Positions 46,297 to 58,399 are shown, numbered from the stretch's first letter. The stretch is DNA of 64,000 nt from Malachius bipustulatus (GCA_910589415.1 OU342635.1:6572001-6636000); one strand, 5' to 3'. The notes: generated from the letters alone by a model not told the origin. Numbers and translations are program-made.

Positions 46297-47270
46297 TAGG
46301 GTGGTTAACAATTCGATGCTCACCATTGGGATCTCGGAAACGGTAAAAGATACATGGTGGGTTATAAATTAGAGAAAAGTTGCACAATTTTATGCTTATT
46401 AAGAATCTGAAAGAAAATTTATGGAAACTTCAGGCGTTGCTGAAATATCCTGAAAAAACCTAAAAATTGAAATTTCTTATTTCAATCATATCTTTTTTAT
46501 TATCGGAAAGAAATTAAAAGATTTTTGTAAGTTTACATAAGTCATCAAAAGGTCGTATCATCTGTCATTTCCAAAATTTTCAAGGACTACTAGATCGCCG
46601 AGTTTTCATAGTCAACGTTTGTTTTTCTATGTTGTTCGCTATAAAAAAAAATCATAAAAACGAAAAATTGTTAAACTTCAAAAAATAAATTTAAAAAATT
46701 TTTATTTTTATTTTTCTTTACAAAAAATACAACTTTTTAGACCGATTTCATAGATATATTAAAAAACCAAAAGACAAGCACTATTTCGACGTATTTGAAC
46801 AATGTTGACGTATTTCGATGATTTTTTTTAGGTTTTTCTTTGAAGAATAAAAATTTTAGAATTTTTTTTGAAGTTTATTAATTTTTGGTTTCCAATATTT
46901 TTTTCATACCGAACAACATAAAAAAACAATATGGCGGCCATAAGAAAAACAAAAGTTGACTATGAAAACACTGGGATCTAGTAGTCCTTGAAAATTTTGG
47001 AAATGACAGGTGATACCTTTTAATGACTTATGTAAACCCACAAAAATATTTCAATTTCTTTTTAATAATAAAAAAGATAATAAGAAATCTCCATTTTCAA
47101 GTTTTTTCAGGATATTTCAGCAACGCCTGAAGTTTCTATAAATTTTCTTTCAGATTCTTAATAAGCATAACATTGTGCAACTTTTCTCTAATTTAACCCA
47201 CCCTGTATCATCTTTTACCGTTTCCGAGATCCCAATTAATGGTGAGCATCGAATTGTTAACCACACCCTG
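46297..47270. mobile_element. foldback transposon family C
   Basis: The ends TAGGGTGGTTAACAATTCGA and TCGAATTGTTAACCACACCC are inverted with TA on both sides. The interior core (ATGGCGGCCATAAGAAAAAC and its mirror) is closely related to that of families A and D, although the outer 100-150 bp differ. About 100 bp separate it from the next element. Confidence 0.85.
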
Positions 47271-47395
47271 TATAGTTATTGGCCTTTTTACGCTTAATTA
47301 CATCGAGTGACCTCTACTAAACACGTTCATACACATATAATTTTAATTAATTTATGGTTTTATTCTACAGGGTGCACCGTGTATCCTTCTCTATA

Positions 47396-48271
47396 CAGGG
47401 TGTCCCAGCTTATTCGAAGCGGTCTCTGTAGGCCAAACGGTGGACATTTTCAAAAAACTTTTTGAAAATTCAAGTACAGAATCACAATGGCCATAATTTA
47501 AAAGTATTTTGGAGTATACAGAGTGTCCTATATGACAGTGGCATATCAAAGTTATGTTTTTTTAAATGGAATGCTCCTATGTTATTGCATTTTTAGATTG
47601 TCTGAGAAGAGAAAATAAGATTGGCCTTTACAGTTGGTGTTTAAATTCAGAAGTTTTTGAGTTATAAACAAGTGAAGATCGTCTTTTTTTAAGTTCAAAG
47701 CCCTATACAACGAAAACGGTTCAAGATAGAGAAAAACGGCTTACATGTCCCTATTTTAACTTTTTATGTACTATCCTATGGTGTAGAAACATTTGTACTG
47801 TCTTTGATTTTTTTATTTGGCGACGCGTGGAGAAATCTCAGAATTGTTCAAATTTTTTATCACCCTGTATAAACTTTTTATCTACATCATAGGATAGTAC
47901 ATGAAAAGTTAAAATAGGGACATGTAAGCCGTTTTTCGCTATCTTGAACCGTTTTCGTTGTACAGGGCCTTGAACTTGAAAAATGACGATTTTCACTTGC
48001 TTATAACTCAAAAACTTCTGAATTTAAACATCAACTGTAAAAGTCAATCTTATTTCCTCTTCGCAGACAATCTAAAAATGCAATAACATAGGAGCATTCC
48101 ATTTAAAAAAATATAACTTTGATATGCCACTGTCATATGGGACATCTGTATAATCCAAAATAATTTTAAACTATGGCCATTGTGATCCTGTACTTGAATT
48201 TGCAAAATTTTTTTGGAAAAAATCCATCGTTTGGCCTACAGAGACCGCTTCGAATAAGCTGGGACACCCTG
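47396..48271. mobile_element. foldback transposon family B (TA-CAGGGTGTCCCAGC), nested in A
   Basis: 876 bp. CAGGGTGTCCCAGCTTATTC at the left mirrors GAATAAGCTGGGACACCCTG at the right. It sits at a duplicated TA, and the uninterrupted site is seen in copy 1 (3949-3958). A related truncated copy lies at 63140-63882 and a scrap at 54520-54665. The centre carries ATTTGGCGACGCGTGGAGAA and another CACCCTGTATA segment. Confidence 0.9.
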
Positions 48272-48373
48272 TATTGCTATCTCCTAACGCTAACAGATAC
48301 AGGGTCGGTTAAACAAGTCCAAAGGAGCGCAATTTTGTGGCCATCTCGATTCCGTCGAGACATACAAGATATC

Positions 48374-49888
48374 TTCAAGGCTTCCGGGCCCGATGACGTA
48401 CCTGTTATCGTACTAAAAAAATGCGCCACTGAGCTGTCATCTGTCTTCTGCCGACTTTTCAACTTGTCGTATAAAAAGGGAATATTTCCTTCTTGCTGGA
48501 AATGTGCACGGATCCAACCTATTCCCAAGAAAGGCAAAAAGACTATACCAAATAACTATCGACCAGTGGCACTTCTTTCAGTAATATCCAAGATTATGGA
48601 GAAAGCTATTAACCAACATCTTTTAAAATACTTGGAAGGAGCTAATATAATCAGCGACCGCCAATACGGATTCCGCAAACAAAGGTCAACTGGTGACCTC
48701 CTCACTTACGTCACCGAGCTGTGGAACGGCGCAATCGAGCACCATGGGGAGTCTCGAGGGGTTGCGCTTGATATTTCTAGAGCTTTCGACCGTGTTTGGC
48801 ATGGGGGACTGTTGGCAAAACTGCAGGCCTATGGCATGCCCGAGAAATTCTGCTTGTGGCTTGCGAGTTATCTCGGAGATCGTTCATTGCAGGTGGCAGT
48901 CGATGGAGTTCTTTCTGAGACCTTTTCCATCAATGCCGGTGTGCCCCAGGGATCCATTTTATCTCCGACTCTCTTTCTAATATTTATAAACGACTTGCTG
49001 GAAACAACAAAAAATCCAATATACAGTTTTGCCGACGACAGTACCCTCATATCTTCTTATACGTTAGATGCGCGAACATCTGCCATCGACGCACAGACTC
49101 GCAGGGAGCAAGAAGTTGCCATACTTAACAATGACTTGCAGGACATTCTTACTTGGGGCGATAGAAACCAAGTCCAATTTAATGCTGGAAAAACCCAAGC
49201 AGCCATCTTCTCCAAAAAGACCAACGTTTTGGAGCCAGATATGATGATAGCGGGACACTCTCTTATTCCAGCGTCATCTCTTCGTTTACTTGGAGTGAGT
49301 CTCGGAGCGAACATGTCTTGGCATGATCATGTTGCAGGTCTGGCGAAGAGTGCTTCTCAAAAACTTGGGACACTCTTCCGCACGAAGAAATTTTATACAC
49401 CACAACAGCTTCTCCTCTTATACAAGGCTCAAATCCGACCATCCTTGGAGTACTGCTCACATGTTTGGAGCTCAGCTCCCAAACATACACTGAGACTACT
49501 CGACTCTATTCAGAAAAGAGCCATCCGCTTGATTGGGGACCCAGATTTGACAAAAAACTTAGACACTCTCGAACATCGAAGAAGAGTAGCTGACCTGAGT
49601 CTGTTTTACAGATATTTTAATGGAAAGTGTTCAAAAGACGTGGCCCGGTTGATGCCACCAAGAACAAGACCGGGCAGAAATACACGTCGAGCCGCAGACG
49701 CTCATCCGTATCAGGTTCAGCTCGTTACACCTCGTACCACCCTATTTCAGACTTCTTTTATGTATAGAACCGCATCACTTTGGAATAGCATTCCAAAGGG
49801 CGTGTTTCCCGAAGTATACAACCTACAGAGATTCAAGGCCAACGTGAATCGATATCTCCGCTCATGCACCGCTCCCAGAGCGTCATAG
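48374..49888 (+). pseudogene. reverse transcriptase domain of the non-LTR element
   Basis: The open frame formally extends from 48173 to 49888, but the part before about 48374 is host foldback DNA and should not be included. The retroelement portion (about 500 codons) shows NNYRPVALLSVISK, QYGFRKQRSTGDLL, ALDISRAFDRVWH, INAGVPQGSILSPTLF and the catalytic YSFADDSTLI (near 49033), then the thumb and a C-terminal region ending NVNRYLRS. These are the standard motifs of Jockey/CR1-type reverse transcriptases. The domain itself has no internal stop. The N-terminal endonuclease and ORF1 are missing through 5' truncation, as usual for target-primed insertion. Confidence 0.88.
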
Positions 49889-49936
49889 GGATTTCCCTGC
49901 AGTGCATGTGCATTTTCAATAAAAAAAAAAAAAAAA

Positions 49937-50417
49937 TCACATGTTTGGAGCTCAGCTCCTAAACATACGCTGAGACTACTCGACTCTATCCAGAAAAGAG
50001 CCATACACTTGATTGGGGACCCCGATTTGACAAAAAATTTAGACACTCTCGAACATCGGAGAAGAGTAGCTGACCTGAGTCTGTTTTACAGATATTTTTA
50101 TGGAAAGTGTTCAAGGGACGTGGCCCGCTTGATCCCACCAAGATCAAGACCGGGCAGAAATACACGCCGAGCCGCAGACGCTCATCCGTATCAGGTTCAG
50201 CTCGTTACACCTCGTACCACCCTATTTCAGACTTCTTTTATGTATAGAACCGCATCACTTTAGAATAGCATTCCAAAGGGCGTGTTTCCCGAAGTATACA
50301 ACCTACAGCGATTCAAGGTCAACGTGAATCGACATCTCCGCTCATGCACCGCTCCCAGAGCGTCATAGGGATTTCCCTGCAGTGCATGTGCATTTTCAAT
50401 AAAAAAAAAAATAAAAA
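49937..50417 (+). repeat. tandem duplicate of the retroelement 3' end
   Basis: This repeats 49457-49936 with a few percent difference. In this copy a tryptophan codon of the open frame (TTTGGAATAGC) has become a stop (TTTAGAATAGC, near 50262), so the two units have diverged. It could be a tandem duplication, or a second short insertion at the poly-A tail. Confidence 0.9.
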
Positions 50418-51299
50418 AATCTGTGACCGTTCCTGAAATATCCTGAAAAAACTGAAAAATCGAGATTTCTTATTTTTTACACATCTTTTTTATTATTGGA
50501 GATTAATGAATAATTTTTTGTGGGCTGACATAAGTCGTCAAGAGCTACCCATCTGACATATCAAAAATTTTCAAAGCCGACTAGATCCCAGAATTTTCAT
50601 AGTCAACTTTCGTTTTTCTTATGGCCACCATAGTGTTTTTTTTATGTTGTTCGGTATAAAAAAAATCATAAAAACTAAAAATTGTTAAACTTCAAAAAAT
50701 AAATTAAAAAAAATTTTATTCTTCTTTTTTCTTTACAAAAAAGACACATTTTTAGACCGAATTTCATAGATAAATTAAAAAACCATAAGGCAAGCACTAT
50801 ATTTTGGCGTATTTTACAAATGTTGACGTTTTTCGACGATTTTTTATTAGGTTTATCTTTGAAAAATTAAGAATAAAAATTAAAAAAAAAATTTTTTGAA
50901 GTTTATTAATTTTTGGTTTCCATTATTTTTTTCATATCGAACGACATAAAAAAATAATATGGCGGCCATAAGAAAAACGAAAGTTGACTGTGAAAACTCT
51001 TGGATCTAGTAGGCCTTGAAAATTTTTGATACGTCAGATGGATAGCTCTTGCCGGCTTATGTAAGCCCACAAAAATTTATTTATTAATTTCCAATAATAA
51101 GAAAGATATGGAAAAAATAATAAATCTTGATTTTTCAGTTTTTTCAGGATATTTCAGGAACGGTCACAGATATCTTGCATGTTTTGACGGATTCGAGATG
51201 GCCACAAAACTGCGCATCTTTTCTCTAATTTAACCGACCCTGTATCTCTTAGCGTTCAGGAGATAGCAATATAGAGAAGGATACATGGTGCACCCTGTA

Positions 51300-52016
51300 T
51301 ATTGTATTATATTTTTTCACTAATAGGAGTAGTTTTCACCCTTAAAAATAATAAACAACCAACGGCGTTGGGGAAACTTTCAAGTTTAGGTCGAGCACAA
51401 CCTAAATCCAAATTTTCATGCAAATTGGAGGTGTTCTGAAGTTTTTACAGGTTTCGTCGTTTTTGACCGCCGTATACTGGACTAAGTTCCTCAACTCTAA
51501 CGTCAAGTTCTTATTAATAAAAAATGTTAATAAATAATATAATGCTGCCCCCACTGAAAGGAAGAATAAGCTATTCGCGAACACGATTTGAGGGTTTAAT
51601 TCCCACTGTCAAAATTTATTTATTGGGAAAAAACTCAAACCACACAGAATTGGAATGGGTGTGGGTATTGACTTGAGAAACGGATACCTACAGCCAAAAT
51701 TTACAGAAAGCCTTTGGTGCCAGACCTTTTTTAGGACTACAACCGTGCATGCCTATACCTATATTTGTGATAAGAATGAGCAATACTCCCTAACACCCCA
51801 AATCTTGACTGGAACTGACTCAATTAAACACAAGCAACAAAAATCTGAGCTTAATTTTTATAAACGAAAATACGTAACAATTGGTGTCAGAAGTGGGATG
51901 CACGTATAACACGTAACAGTATAAAAAGAGCTCAGATATTTTGATTAAAAATTAAGTTGCTCCTCTAACCTCCAGGATATAATAAAATTAATTTAACAAG
52001 TGAAAAATGACATATT
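51300..52016. other. intergenic DNA
   Basis: No gene recognised. An 84-codon frame (51655-51909) has no known motif. Confidence 0.45.
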
Positions 52017-52022
52017 TTTATT
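52017..52022 (-). terminator. candidate polyadenylation signal of the second caspase
   Basis: TTTATT on the plus strand reads AATAAA on the minus strand, about 90 bp after the caspase stop codon. Confidence 0.45.
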
Positions 52023-52110
52023 TTATAAAAACCTATTAGGTATGTATAAATAATAATATTAATTAATATTAACGAACATAATATAATCTATTAGAACGAG
52101 AACAGCAAAA

Positions 52111-55100
52111 CTAGGGATGTAGATAGCACCTTTTGAAACCACGATTTTCATAGCTAGAAGTCTGCCTTCTGGAATCGCTCAGAGTTGATAATTGATGGTC
52201 GACAATTTTCAGCATACTTTCGACATCTTGATCATGGGCATGCTCGCAGAACACTTTGCACATAGTCTGAATGTACCAAGTACCCAAGTTGGGATCCCTG
52301 TGAGATGCATATCCTGGAATTATGAGTTTAAATAATAATTTTCCTCTTTTAACAAGAAATGCTTTCTGTTTAGTGGAACGATAGGTTTCTTACCTGGAAC
52401 AGTAGAATGAGCAATCAACATATCTGCGTAGTTTCGAGGTCTAAAAGGAGTGGCGTCTGTTTCAATAGTGTCCTCTCCATTGCCCCTGAAAATAATTTTG
52501 AACATTTCAATTAGTTACAGTAAAAGTTAAATCCATTTTTTATTTCTGTTCCACCAACAAAATTGATCCTTTTGGTTTTAGAATATTATACTATGAACAA
52601 AAATTATATACTAATAGTCAAAATAATTACCTGCAACATTGAAATATAAATATTTTAGGTATATTGTAAAGACCAATACACTTTTGAGAGGTGAATTGTT
52701 CGATTATATCTTCAGTCGATACAAATTTTTTATCCGTACAGTAAATGTTAGTAGATCCATTAAATTGATTTCCATGGCTCATAATTACCACAGCACATAT
52801 ATCCAAAGACTTCCAAGAAGAGCGAACGAATTTTGTAACATTGGCGATCAAGTCCTGAAAATGTAATAATTATCAATATTTAATAACAAATAATAATTCG
52901 TTTTAGAATAATCCCAGACCATTGATTTCAGATCCCTTTTAGCAACTATTTCAAAACCCATCTGAGTGAACAGTTCCTTAACGTTCTTCTCATCCACTTC
53001 TGCTCCACGTCGAAGTTCTTTCTCTTCGACAAATTTAATATTATTTATAATAAGGACCCTTCCGCGTTTCTTGGAACTTGTTTTGTAAGTAGGAACAACT
53101 GACTCTGTATTATCGTAACGCTTTCCAGTCTTTTTAACTTTAATTTTCAAAGGCACTGTCGTCTTATCAGTACTAGTACTAGTACTAGTACTAGATAAAG
53201 GTGCTGATATGGGTTGACTTAGACTAAAACTATAGGACGGTCTTTGATAGCTTGTGGTTAATGCTGCTGGAGGTCTAGAAGGTGACGCTAGAGATGAATG
53301 TGAAGTTGCTGATGTGTTACTTGTTGCGGTTCTTGGAAAAGCTGTTCTTGGATAAACGGGGATATACGGTTTCGCATCTGTTGCAACATTATTATTTGTA
53401 CTATATACTGGAAAACGCGAATTGTCAAGGGACTTATTATTTGATGCGGTCAATTTGTTATTCCAATCACCATCATTAACAAAACTTCTCACCGTAGGTT
53501 TTTCTAAAATAAAAAATTACATTAATAATACATTTTCAATAGCGTGTGTCACCATTTCACTATAATACCTCTCAGAGAACCACCAAATGAATAAGTTTGT
53601 GTACTAGAAAAATTTTTCACAGTACTTGATGTGGTGGTTATGGAAAATGACGACGTTCTTGTTTCTTTATATGAGGTTGTTATGGAAGCGGAGGCCCTAA
53701 AAGAAAAATGAACATTAATTTTTAATCGGAGAAGTTATTAACACTACTTCGTAATAATTATTCTTTATATCTGGATTTATGTATATGCATCTGGTAGAAC
53801 ATATGCACTGATTATGGACCAAGAGGTTTGCATTCGGTTTCAAATTCCAAGTCAGAGTAACATTTTGGAAAAATGAAATTGAAGCTTCAATCTCCTGCTG
53901 TGGTCTGGGTGCGTTTAGGCAGAATGAAGACTATTTAAACGAAATTGAAGTTATCGGCCTGAGCTAAATGAAGGACGATCTCACACGAGTTGAAATAGTC
54001 TTCATCCGCTGAAGTACACGCAGTACTTTTTAGCGCGGTCGATTTGATAACATGTGCTCTCTCGCTATAGTAAACGTAGTGCCAGTAACTGGGCCGCAGT
54101 TGCCTCTGCTATAATCTTATCAAAAAGTCGAGTTTCTATAATGAGACGTGAAATTATATTGAAGGTTATTAAATTTTTACCGATATCTCTAACGATCGCC
54201 GGTAATTTGAAAGAAAGAAAAGTTCCGTTTCATTACAATACAATTCACGCTTTCGTCCATAATGACGGCTAACGAGGCACATAATATGGCATTTAATTAT
54301 GGTGTATAATAGCCCACGCACTTTGCGGCCATCGCGGCAGCGGCGGCCAGCGAGTCGCAACGGCCAACAAGAACTTTGGTGGCGCACACGTGAGGTGAGT
54401 TCATTTTATTAATTCTCGGATTAGAGTGACTGAGTCAATGATTAATGAAAAAACTGAAAAAAAATTTTTTTTTTTGCAACTCTGCATCTCAAAAAGCGAA
54501 CAATTGCGGACCCATGTTTGGACTGTATGTACAGGATGTTCCATATGAGAGTGGCATATCAAAGTTATTTTTATATGGAATGCTCTTATTGTTATTACAT
54601 TTTCAGATTGTGTGGGAAGAAAAAATTAAACTGAATTATATTCACAGCGGAAACGGCTCAAGATAGAAGATAACATACTCACATATACAGGGTGAGTCAG
54701 TTGTTTGTAGCAGGACTTCACCAGTTTATATAAAAACTGTTAAGGAATAAAAGTTACAATAAAAATATATCCTAACAAGCTTAGAGAAAAAGATACGGCG
54801 TTTTGAAATTTTTATTTTAGTTTTAGCTGCATAACTTATTGGGCATTTGTAAATATTTTAATTTTATATAACCAAGGGGTTATTTATTATAATTTGGAGC
54901 ACACAAAACGAAGAAAAACACGGGTGAAAAAATTCATCAGTGGCGTGTAGAACAGCATATGACCCCTTTTTCGTTCACAATGACTTCTACGCCCATGGAC
55001 TTATAAGACCTTATACAAAGATTTCTTACAAAAAAAAGGTATACCTATAAATACTTATTCGAAATTCCCCATATTTTTTAGGTAAATTGAGTCTAAACTA

Positions 55101-58100
55101 TCTCTTACCATTCCTTATAGTTATACAAAATTATATTTTTTTTTAGATTATTATTTTATATCCAAACATAACAATTTTAAAATCGAAAAAATGGGCTTTT
55201 TTTGCGGTATGATCTAGCTTAGACTTAAATTACATACTTAAGAACTATGAGGAATTTTGAATATGCAGAAGTATACCTTTTTTTGGAAGAAATCTCCAGA
55301 GAATTCAACGATGTAACGTAAATATTTTGGTCTTGTAAGTCCATGGGCGTAGAGTGGTTGAGCGAAAAAGGACCCTGTATCTACGCCACTGATGAATTTT
55401 TTCACCCGTGTTTTTCTCCGTGTTGTATGCTCTAACTAAATTATAATAAATAACCTCTCGGTATAAAATTGAAATATTGAGAAATGCCAAAAGTATGGCG
55501 CTAAAACTAAAAAAAAAATATTTTTTACCATCCATTTTTCTAAGCTCATTAAGATATACAGGGTGGGCCATTGAAAAGGTAACAAGCCTTAATAGTTTGG
55601 AAAGTGAAGATGTATGCGAAAAACACCGAAACAGGTCGATTTTGTTATATCAAGGGGGACATATATGTTCGTGACAAATTTAACTACCCAAGTTCACCCC
55701 ATTGGAAGGGGTAGCTACCCCTTTGCTCATCATCATAGGGAACAGCTATCGAGTGATACATAATTTTAAAGCTGCTTGAATTCTCTTTACAACGATATCC
55801 AACATTTTGGGTTTCGCTTACATACAGGGTGGCCCAACGAAAATTTACTTTCCTTAAACACTTGTATGTAGTCCAAGTGATTAGTCCAAAAAAGAACGAG
55901 TCCAAAAAAAAAAAGAAAAAATTAATGATAAGACTTTTATTAAATAAAATATCTAAAATATGGAAATGATTGATTTATGGTTGCAATAAAAGTGAGTAGT
56001 GACCAATAACCTGAATGGGGTAGGTACCTATCTATCATAAATCCTATAGAAACAGAACAATGTCCATTCGAGTTCAATGGCACCCAACATTATGGCTACC
56101 CTCTTCAGATTTATTGCAACCATAAATATTCAATAATTCTACCTGTCATTTCCATATTTTATGTATTTTATTTAATTAAAGCCTTGTAATTAGTTTTTTG
56201 ATACGTCTTTTAAGCGATTTTGATTTTATTAATCGATTTCTACGGATGTATTGAAGAAAAATCGATTTTTTTTTTAATTTACTACTAAATTAGGTACAGT
56301 TTTTTTCAATGCTGATGACCCAGTAAAAAAAAATTCAATTGATTACCTATGCCATATTCTACAGGTGTGCACTTTACAGGGTGAATCATTTCATTCTTCG
56401 GACCCGGATATCTCTGTTGGTAATAATAAGCCAGATACAAAAAAATTTTTATTAAAAAAATACACTAAAAATTGTGCAGTCAAAAGTTGTTTCAAGACAA
56501 TGAGGTACTGATTGTCTGATTGTACTGAGGTATACTGATCGATGACAAAATCTGACTGTACTGATGACTTTGACCTTGTGGACCAATTTCATGGTCATTT
56601 GAAGGTGAAGGTTGTTTTTTGAATAGGACACCCTATATATTTTTGTTTTTTAATATTTCCCGAGAAAATCCAATAAAAGGTTTTTTACAGTTGCAGTCAA
56701 AAAATGAATAGGTTATGAGTTATAAACAACTTAAAATCGCAGTTTCTCATTTTAAAAGTAGTGTAGGTACATGGGAAACGACTTAGTGGAGTAAAATCGC
56801 TGCTCTTATCTCGCTTATATTATTTCTGGTAGTTTTTTTTATGAAGGTATAACCAGATGAGACCTTCACTATCTTGTAGAGAATGATTTTGTCCATCCGA
56901 AATGGAATGTGACAACTTTTTTTAGTAGTAACGAATTTTGAAAAATCTAATTTTCTGCTCCCGAGAAATTATTATGAGGATTTGATACTTCTGATGAAAA
57001 GTTCTTCACTCCAGTGGCGGAGATCTGGGCTTGTTCTTACCTTTTTTAATAAATAATTTGCACGCCACTGACTTTATAATGCTAATTTGTTATTTTTGTT
57101 AGATACCTCGATTGTTGTCTAGAGAAGAAAAGTCATCATACGTTTTTGTCGGAGGACGCACTGATACTTCACAATGTAGGAACCCCCGTACGAGGTAAAA
57201 TATCATAAAAATCAATCCCATTGAGTTTTTCCAGAAATTAATCATTTTTGTGATCGTTATTGAACAGTATTGCATTACAAAAAGCTTGCAAGAGTGCCTA
57301 CACTGTGGAATATCTTGAAAACAGTGCGTCCTACAACAAAAACGTAGGAGGACTTTTCTCCTCTAAACAAAACAATAAGGTATCTACCATAAATAACCAA
57401 TTTGCATTAAAGTCAGTGGCGTAGACATTATTTAATAAACAAGCAGCAGGTAACAACACACAGCCAGATCTCTGCCACTGGAGTGAAGAATTTTTCATTG
57501 GATAAGTAAGTATCAAATCATGTATGTACTTCAATTAGCACAACTACTACTGTTCAAAATTTCAAATTATTTCAATCAGCCAATTTTTTTATATTTCAAA
57601 AATACGAATTTTTTCTTAAAACTTTAACACCCTGTATTTTCTTAACGAAGCATTTCCCGAATATAGTTCATAAAGCAAACTCCATACTATTTTTCGATCA
57701 TCTATCGTTACCTGGAGTTAACAAGATAAAACTTGAATCACCCTGTATATAGTGGAACTAACATATTCACATAACCACAAATTCATATGTGAAAGGGTTC
57801 GTGAGAAATCGTCAAAAAACTAGGAAAAAAATTTCTTGACACCCTGTATCTCGAAAATGGTGGATTTGCGGATCCATGTTAATGGGACCTTTTTTCATGT
57901 TTTTGAACGAGCTATTACATCCTGAAGTCCTGCGCGCACATAATGAATCACCCGGGAAATGGCGCGAAAAAAATTCAGGACTAATTAACTATAAAGGTAC
58001 ATTTATAGGAATTGCAACTGCCAATAACATTGTACCTAACACTTTGACAGTAAATTATAATTGTTTATAGGAAACAAAATATTATAAGTGCATGAGTAAA

Positions 58101-58346
58101 TAGATTAAGGATAGATATATCTGTGTTTAATCAAACACAAAGACATTGAGTCATCAATTCTCATTGTCATTATTTGTCTGAATTTTTATCATGCCAAAAA
58201 TACTGGGTATACTACCCCGCTAGAAAGCCACAAAATCAAGAAAACATCCAAATATTCTCGGAATTTTTAGACACTCACCTTGGAAGATCATTTTCGGAAA
58301 ACGTTTTCGTAACTTCAGTTTCTTTTCCTTTCTTCTTTTTGAACAT
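52111..58346 (-). CDS. second Dronc-like caspase, CARD-less, serine/threonine-rich prodomain
   Basis: Minus-strand exons, from the 5' end: 58279-58346 (tentative), 53569-53696, 52920-53503, 52631-52854, 52394-52485 and 52111-52313. All have usable GT-AG borders and compatible phases, giving 432 residues. The prodomain (about 1-205) is rich in Ser, Thr and Pro, with a (ST)n tract from an ACTAGT repeat, and shows no CARD. The caspase fold starts about 212 (KRGRVLIINN). MSHGNQ gives the catalytic histidine (about 287) and QCCRG the cysteine (about 334). RDPNLGTWYIQ, HAHDQDVESMLK and QTSSYENRGFKRCYLHP closely follow the Dronc-like protein at 22-29 kb, including the intron positions before the linker and after the first 120 residues of the core. 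It is likely a paralogue. The donor after 52920 (GTCTGG) is weak. The first exon rests only on start, phase and donor. Confidence 0.72.
53165..53195. repeat. ACTAGT microsatellite inside the caspase prodomain
   Basis: About four consecutive ACTAGT hexamers encode alternating Ser and Thr on the minus strand. Length variation here would alter the prodomain in steps of two residues. Confidence 0.8.
53700..54510. other. long-intron / intergenic DNA
   Basis: Part of the tentative first intron of the second caspase. Frames at 54054-54387 on both strands overlap each other and show no domain. A GC-richer patch at 54300-54395 (GCGGCAGCGGCGGCCAGCGA) is unexplained. Confidence 0.4.
54520..54665. repeat. 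fragment of family B foldback element
   Basis: CATATGAGAGTGGCATATCAAAG, written in the antisense arm of family B as GATATGCCACTGTCATATG, and the ATTTTCAGATTGT phrase identify a partial arm. Confidence 0.6.
54688..55563. mobile_element. foldback transposon family K
   Basis: Begins TA-CAGGGTGAGTCAG. Inverted arms run from about 54765 to 55560, pairing GCCCATGGACTTATAAGACC (about 54992) with GGTCTTGTAAGTCCATGGGC (about 55330), and CACGGGTGAAAAAATTCATC with GATGAATTTTTTCACCCGTG. Instead of a mirrored right terminus it runs into another element end, TACAGGGTGGGCC, at 55559, so the right end has been lost or replaced. Confidence 0.75.
55935..56190. repeat. 250-bp foldback element
   Basis: ATGATTGATTTATGGTTGCAATAAA pairs with the opposite arm TTTATTGCAACCATAAATAT, and ATCTAAAATATGGAAATG pairs with CATTTCCATATTTTATGT further out. 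No CAGGGTG end is seen. Confidence 0.75.
56377..57745. mobile_element. foldback transposon family H
   Basis: Ends CAGGGTGAATCA and TTGAATCACCCTG with TA on both sides. The centre near 57240 is palindromic: TCTTCACTCCAGTGGCGGAG (about 57005) pairs with CTCTGCCACTGGAGTGAAGA (about 57470). Internal arm symmetry is weaker towards the ends. A related end occurs at 18866. Confidence 0.7.
58279..58346 (-). CDS. tentative first coding exon of the second caspase
   Basis: On the minus strand an ATG at 58346 opens MFKKKKGKETEVTKTFSEND. The frame runs to AG before GTGAGTG at 58278. Two bases are left over, which exactly suits the single-base remainder at the start of the exon at 53696 (junction codon AGG). 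If correct, the intron is 4.6 kb and contains several foldback elements. It could instead belong to another gene. Confidence 0.4.
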
Positions 58347-58399
58347 TTTCACAAAAACTTTAATTTACCTACTACTGCTTTGTGCTATTATTATTATAT

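Larger units (their letters stand above)
48374..50417 (+). mobile_element. 5'-truncated non-LTR retrotransposon (Jockey/CR1-like) with duplicated 3' end
   Basis: The insertion begins within the reverse transcriptase domain (KASGPDDVP) directly after family A sequence ending CAAGATATC. It ends in an A-rich tail before ATCTGTGACC, where family A resumes. Its final 480 bp occur twice in tandem (49457-49936 and 49937-50417), each ending in CATTTTCAATAAAAAAA. No endonuclease domain is present, so it is dead on arrival. Confidence 0.9.
47368..51297. mobile_element. foldback transposon family A, copy 2, interrupted twice
   Basis: The left end CAGGGTGCACCGTGTATCCT starts at 47368, and the right end GGATACATGGTGCACCCTG closes at 51297, with TA on both sides. 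It matches copy 1 at 3927-4907 but has gained two insertions. A family B foldback lies at 47396-48271 (at the TA in CTCTATATTGC). A truncated non-LTR element lies at about 48374-50417. Without these insertions it would be about 1 kb. Confidence 0.9.

Noticed and set aside
48173..48373. N-terminal extension of the reverse transcriptase frame
   Set aside because: It is foldback family A and B DNA in chance frame with the inserted retroelement.
54054..54387. Basic, overlapping frames on both strands near a GC-rich patch
   Set aside because: No domain; mutual overlap suggests composition effects.
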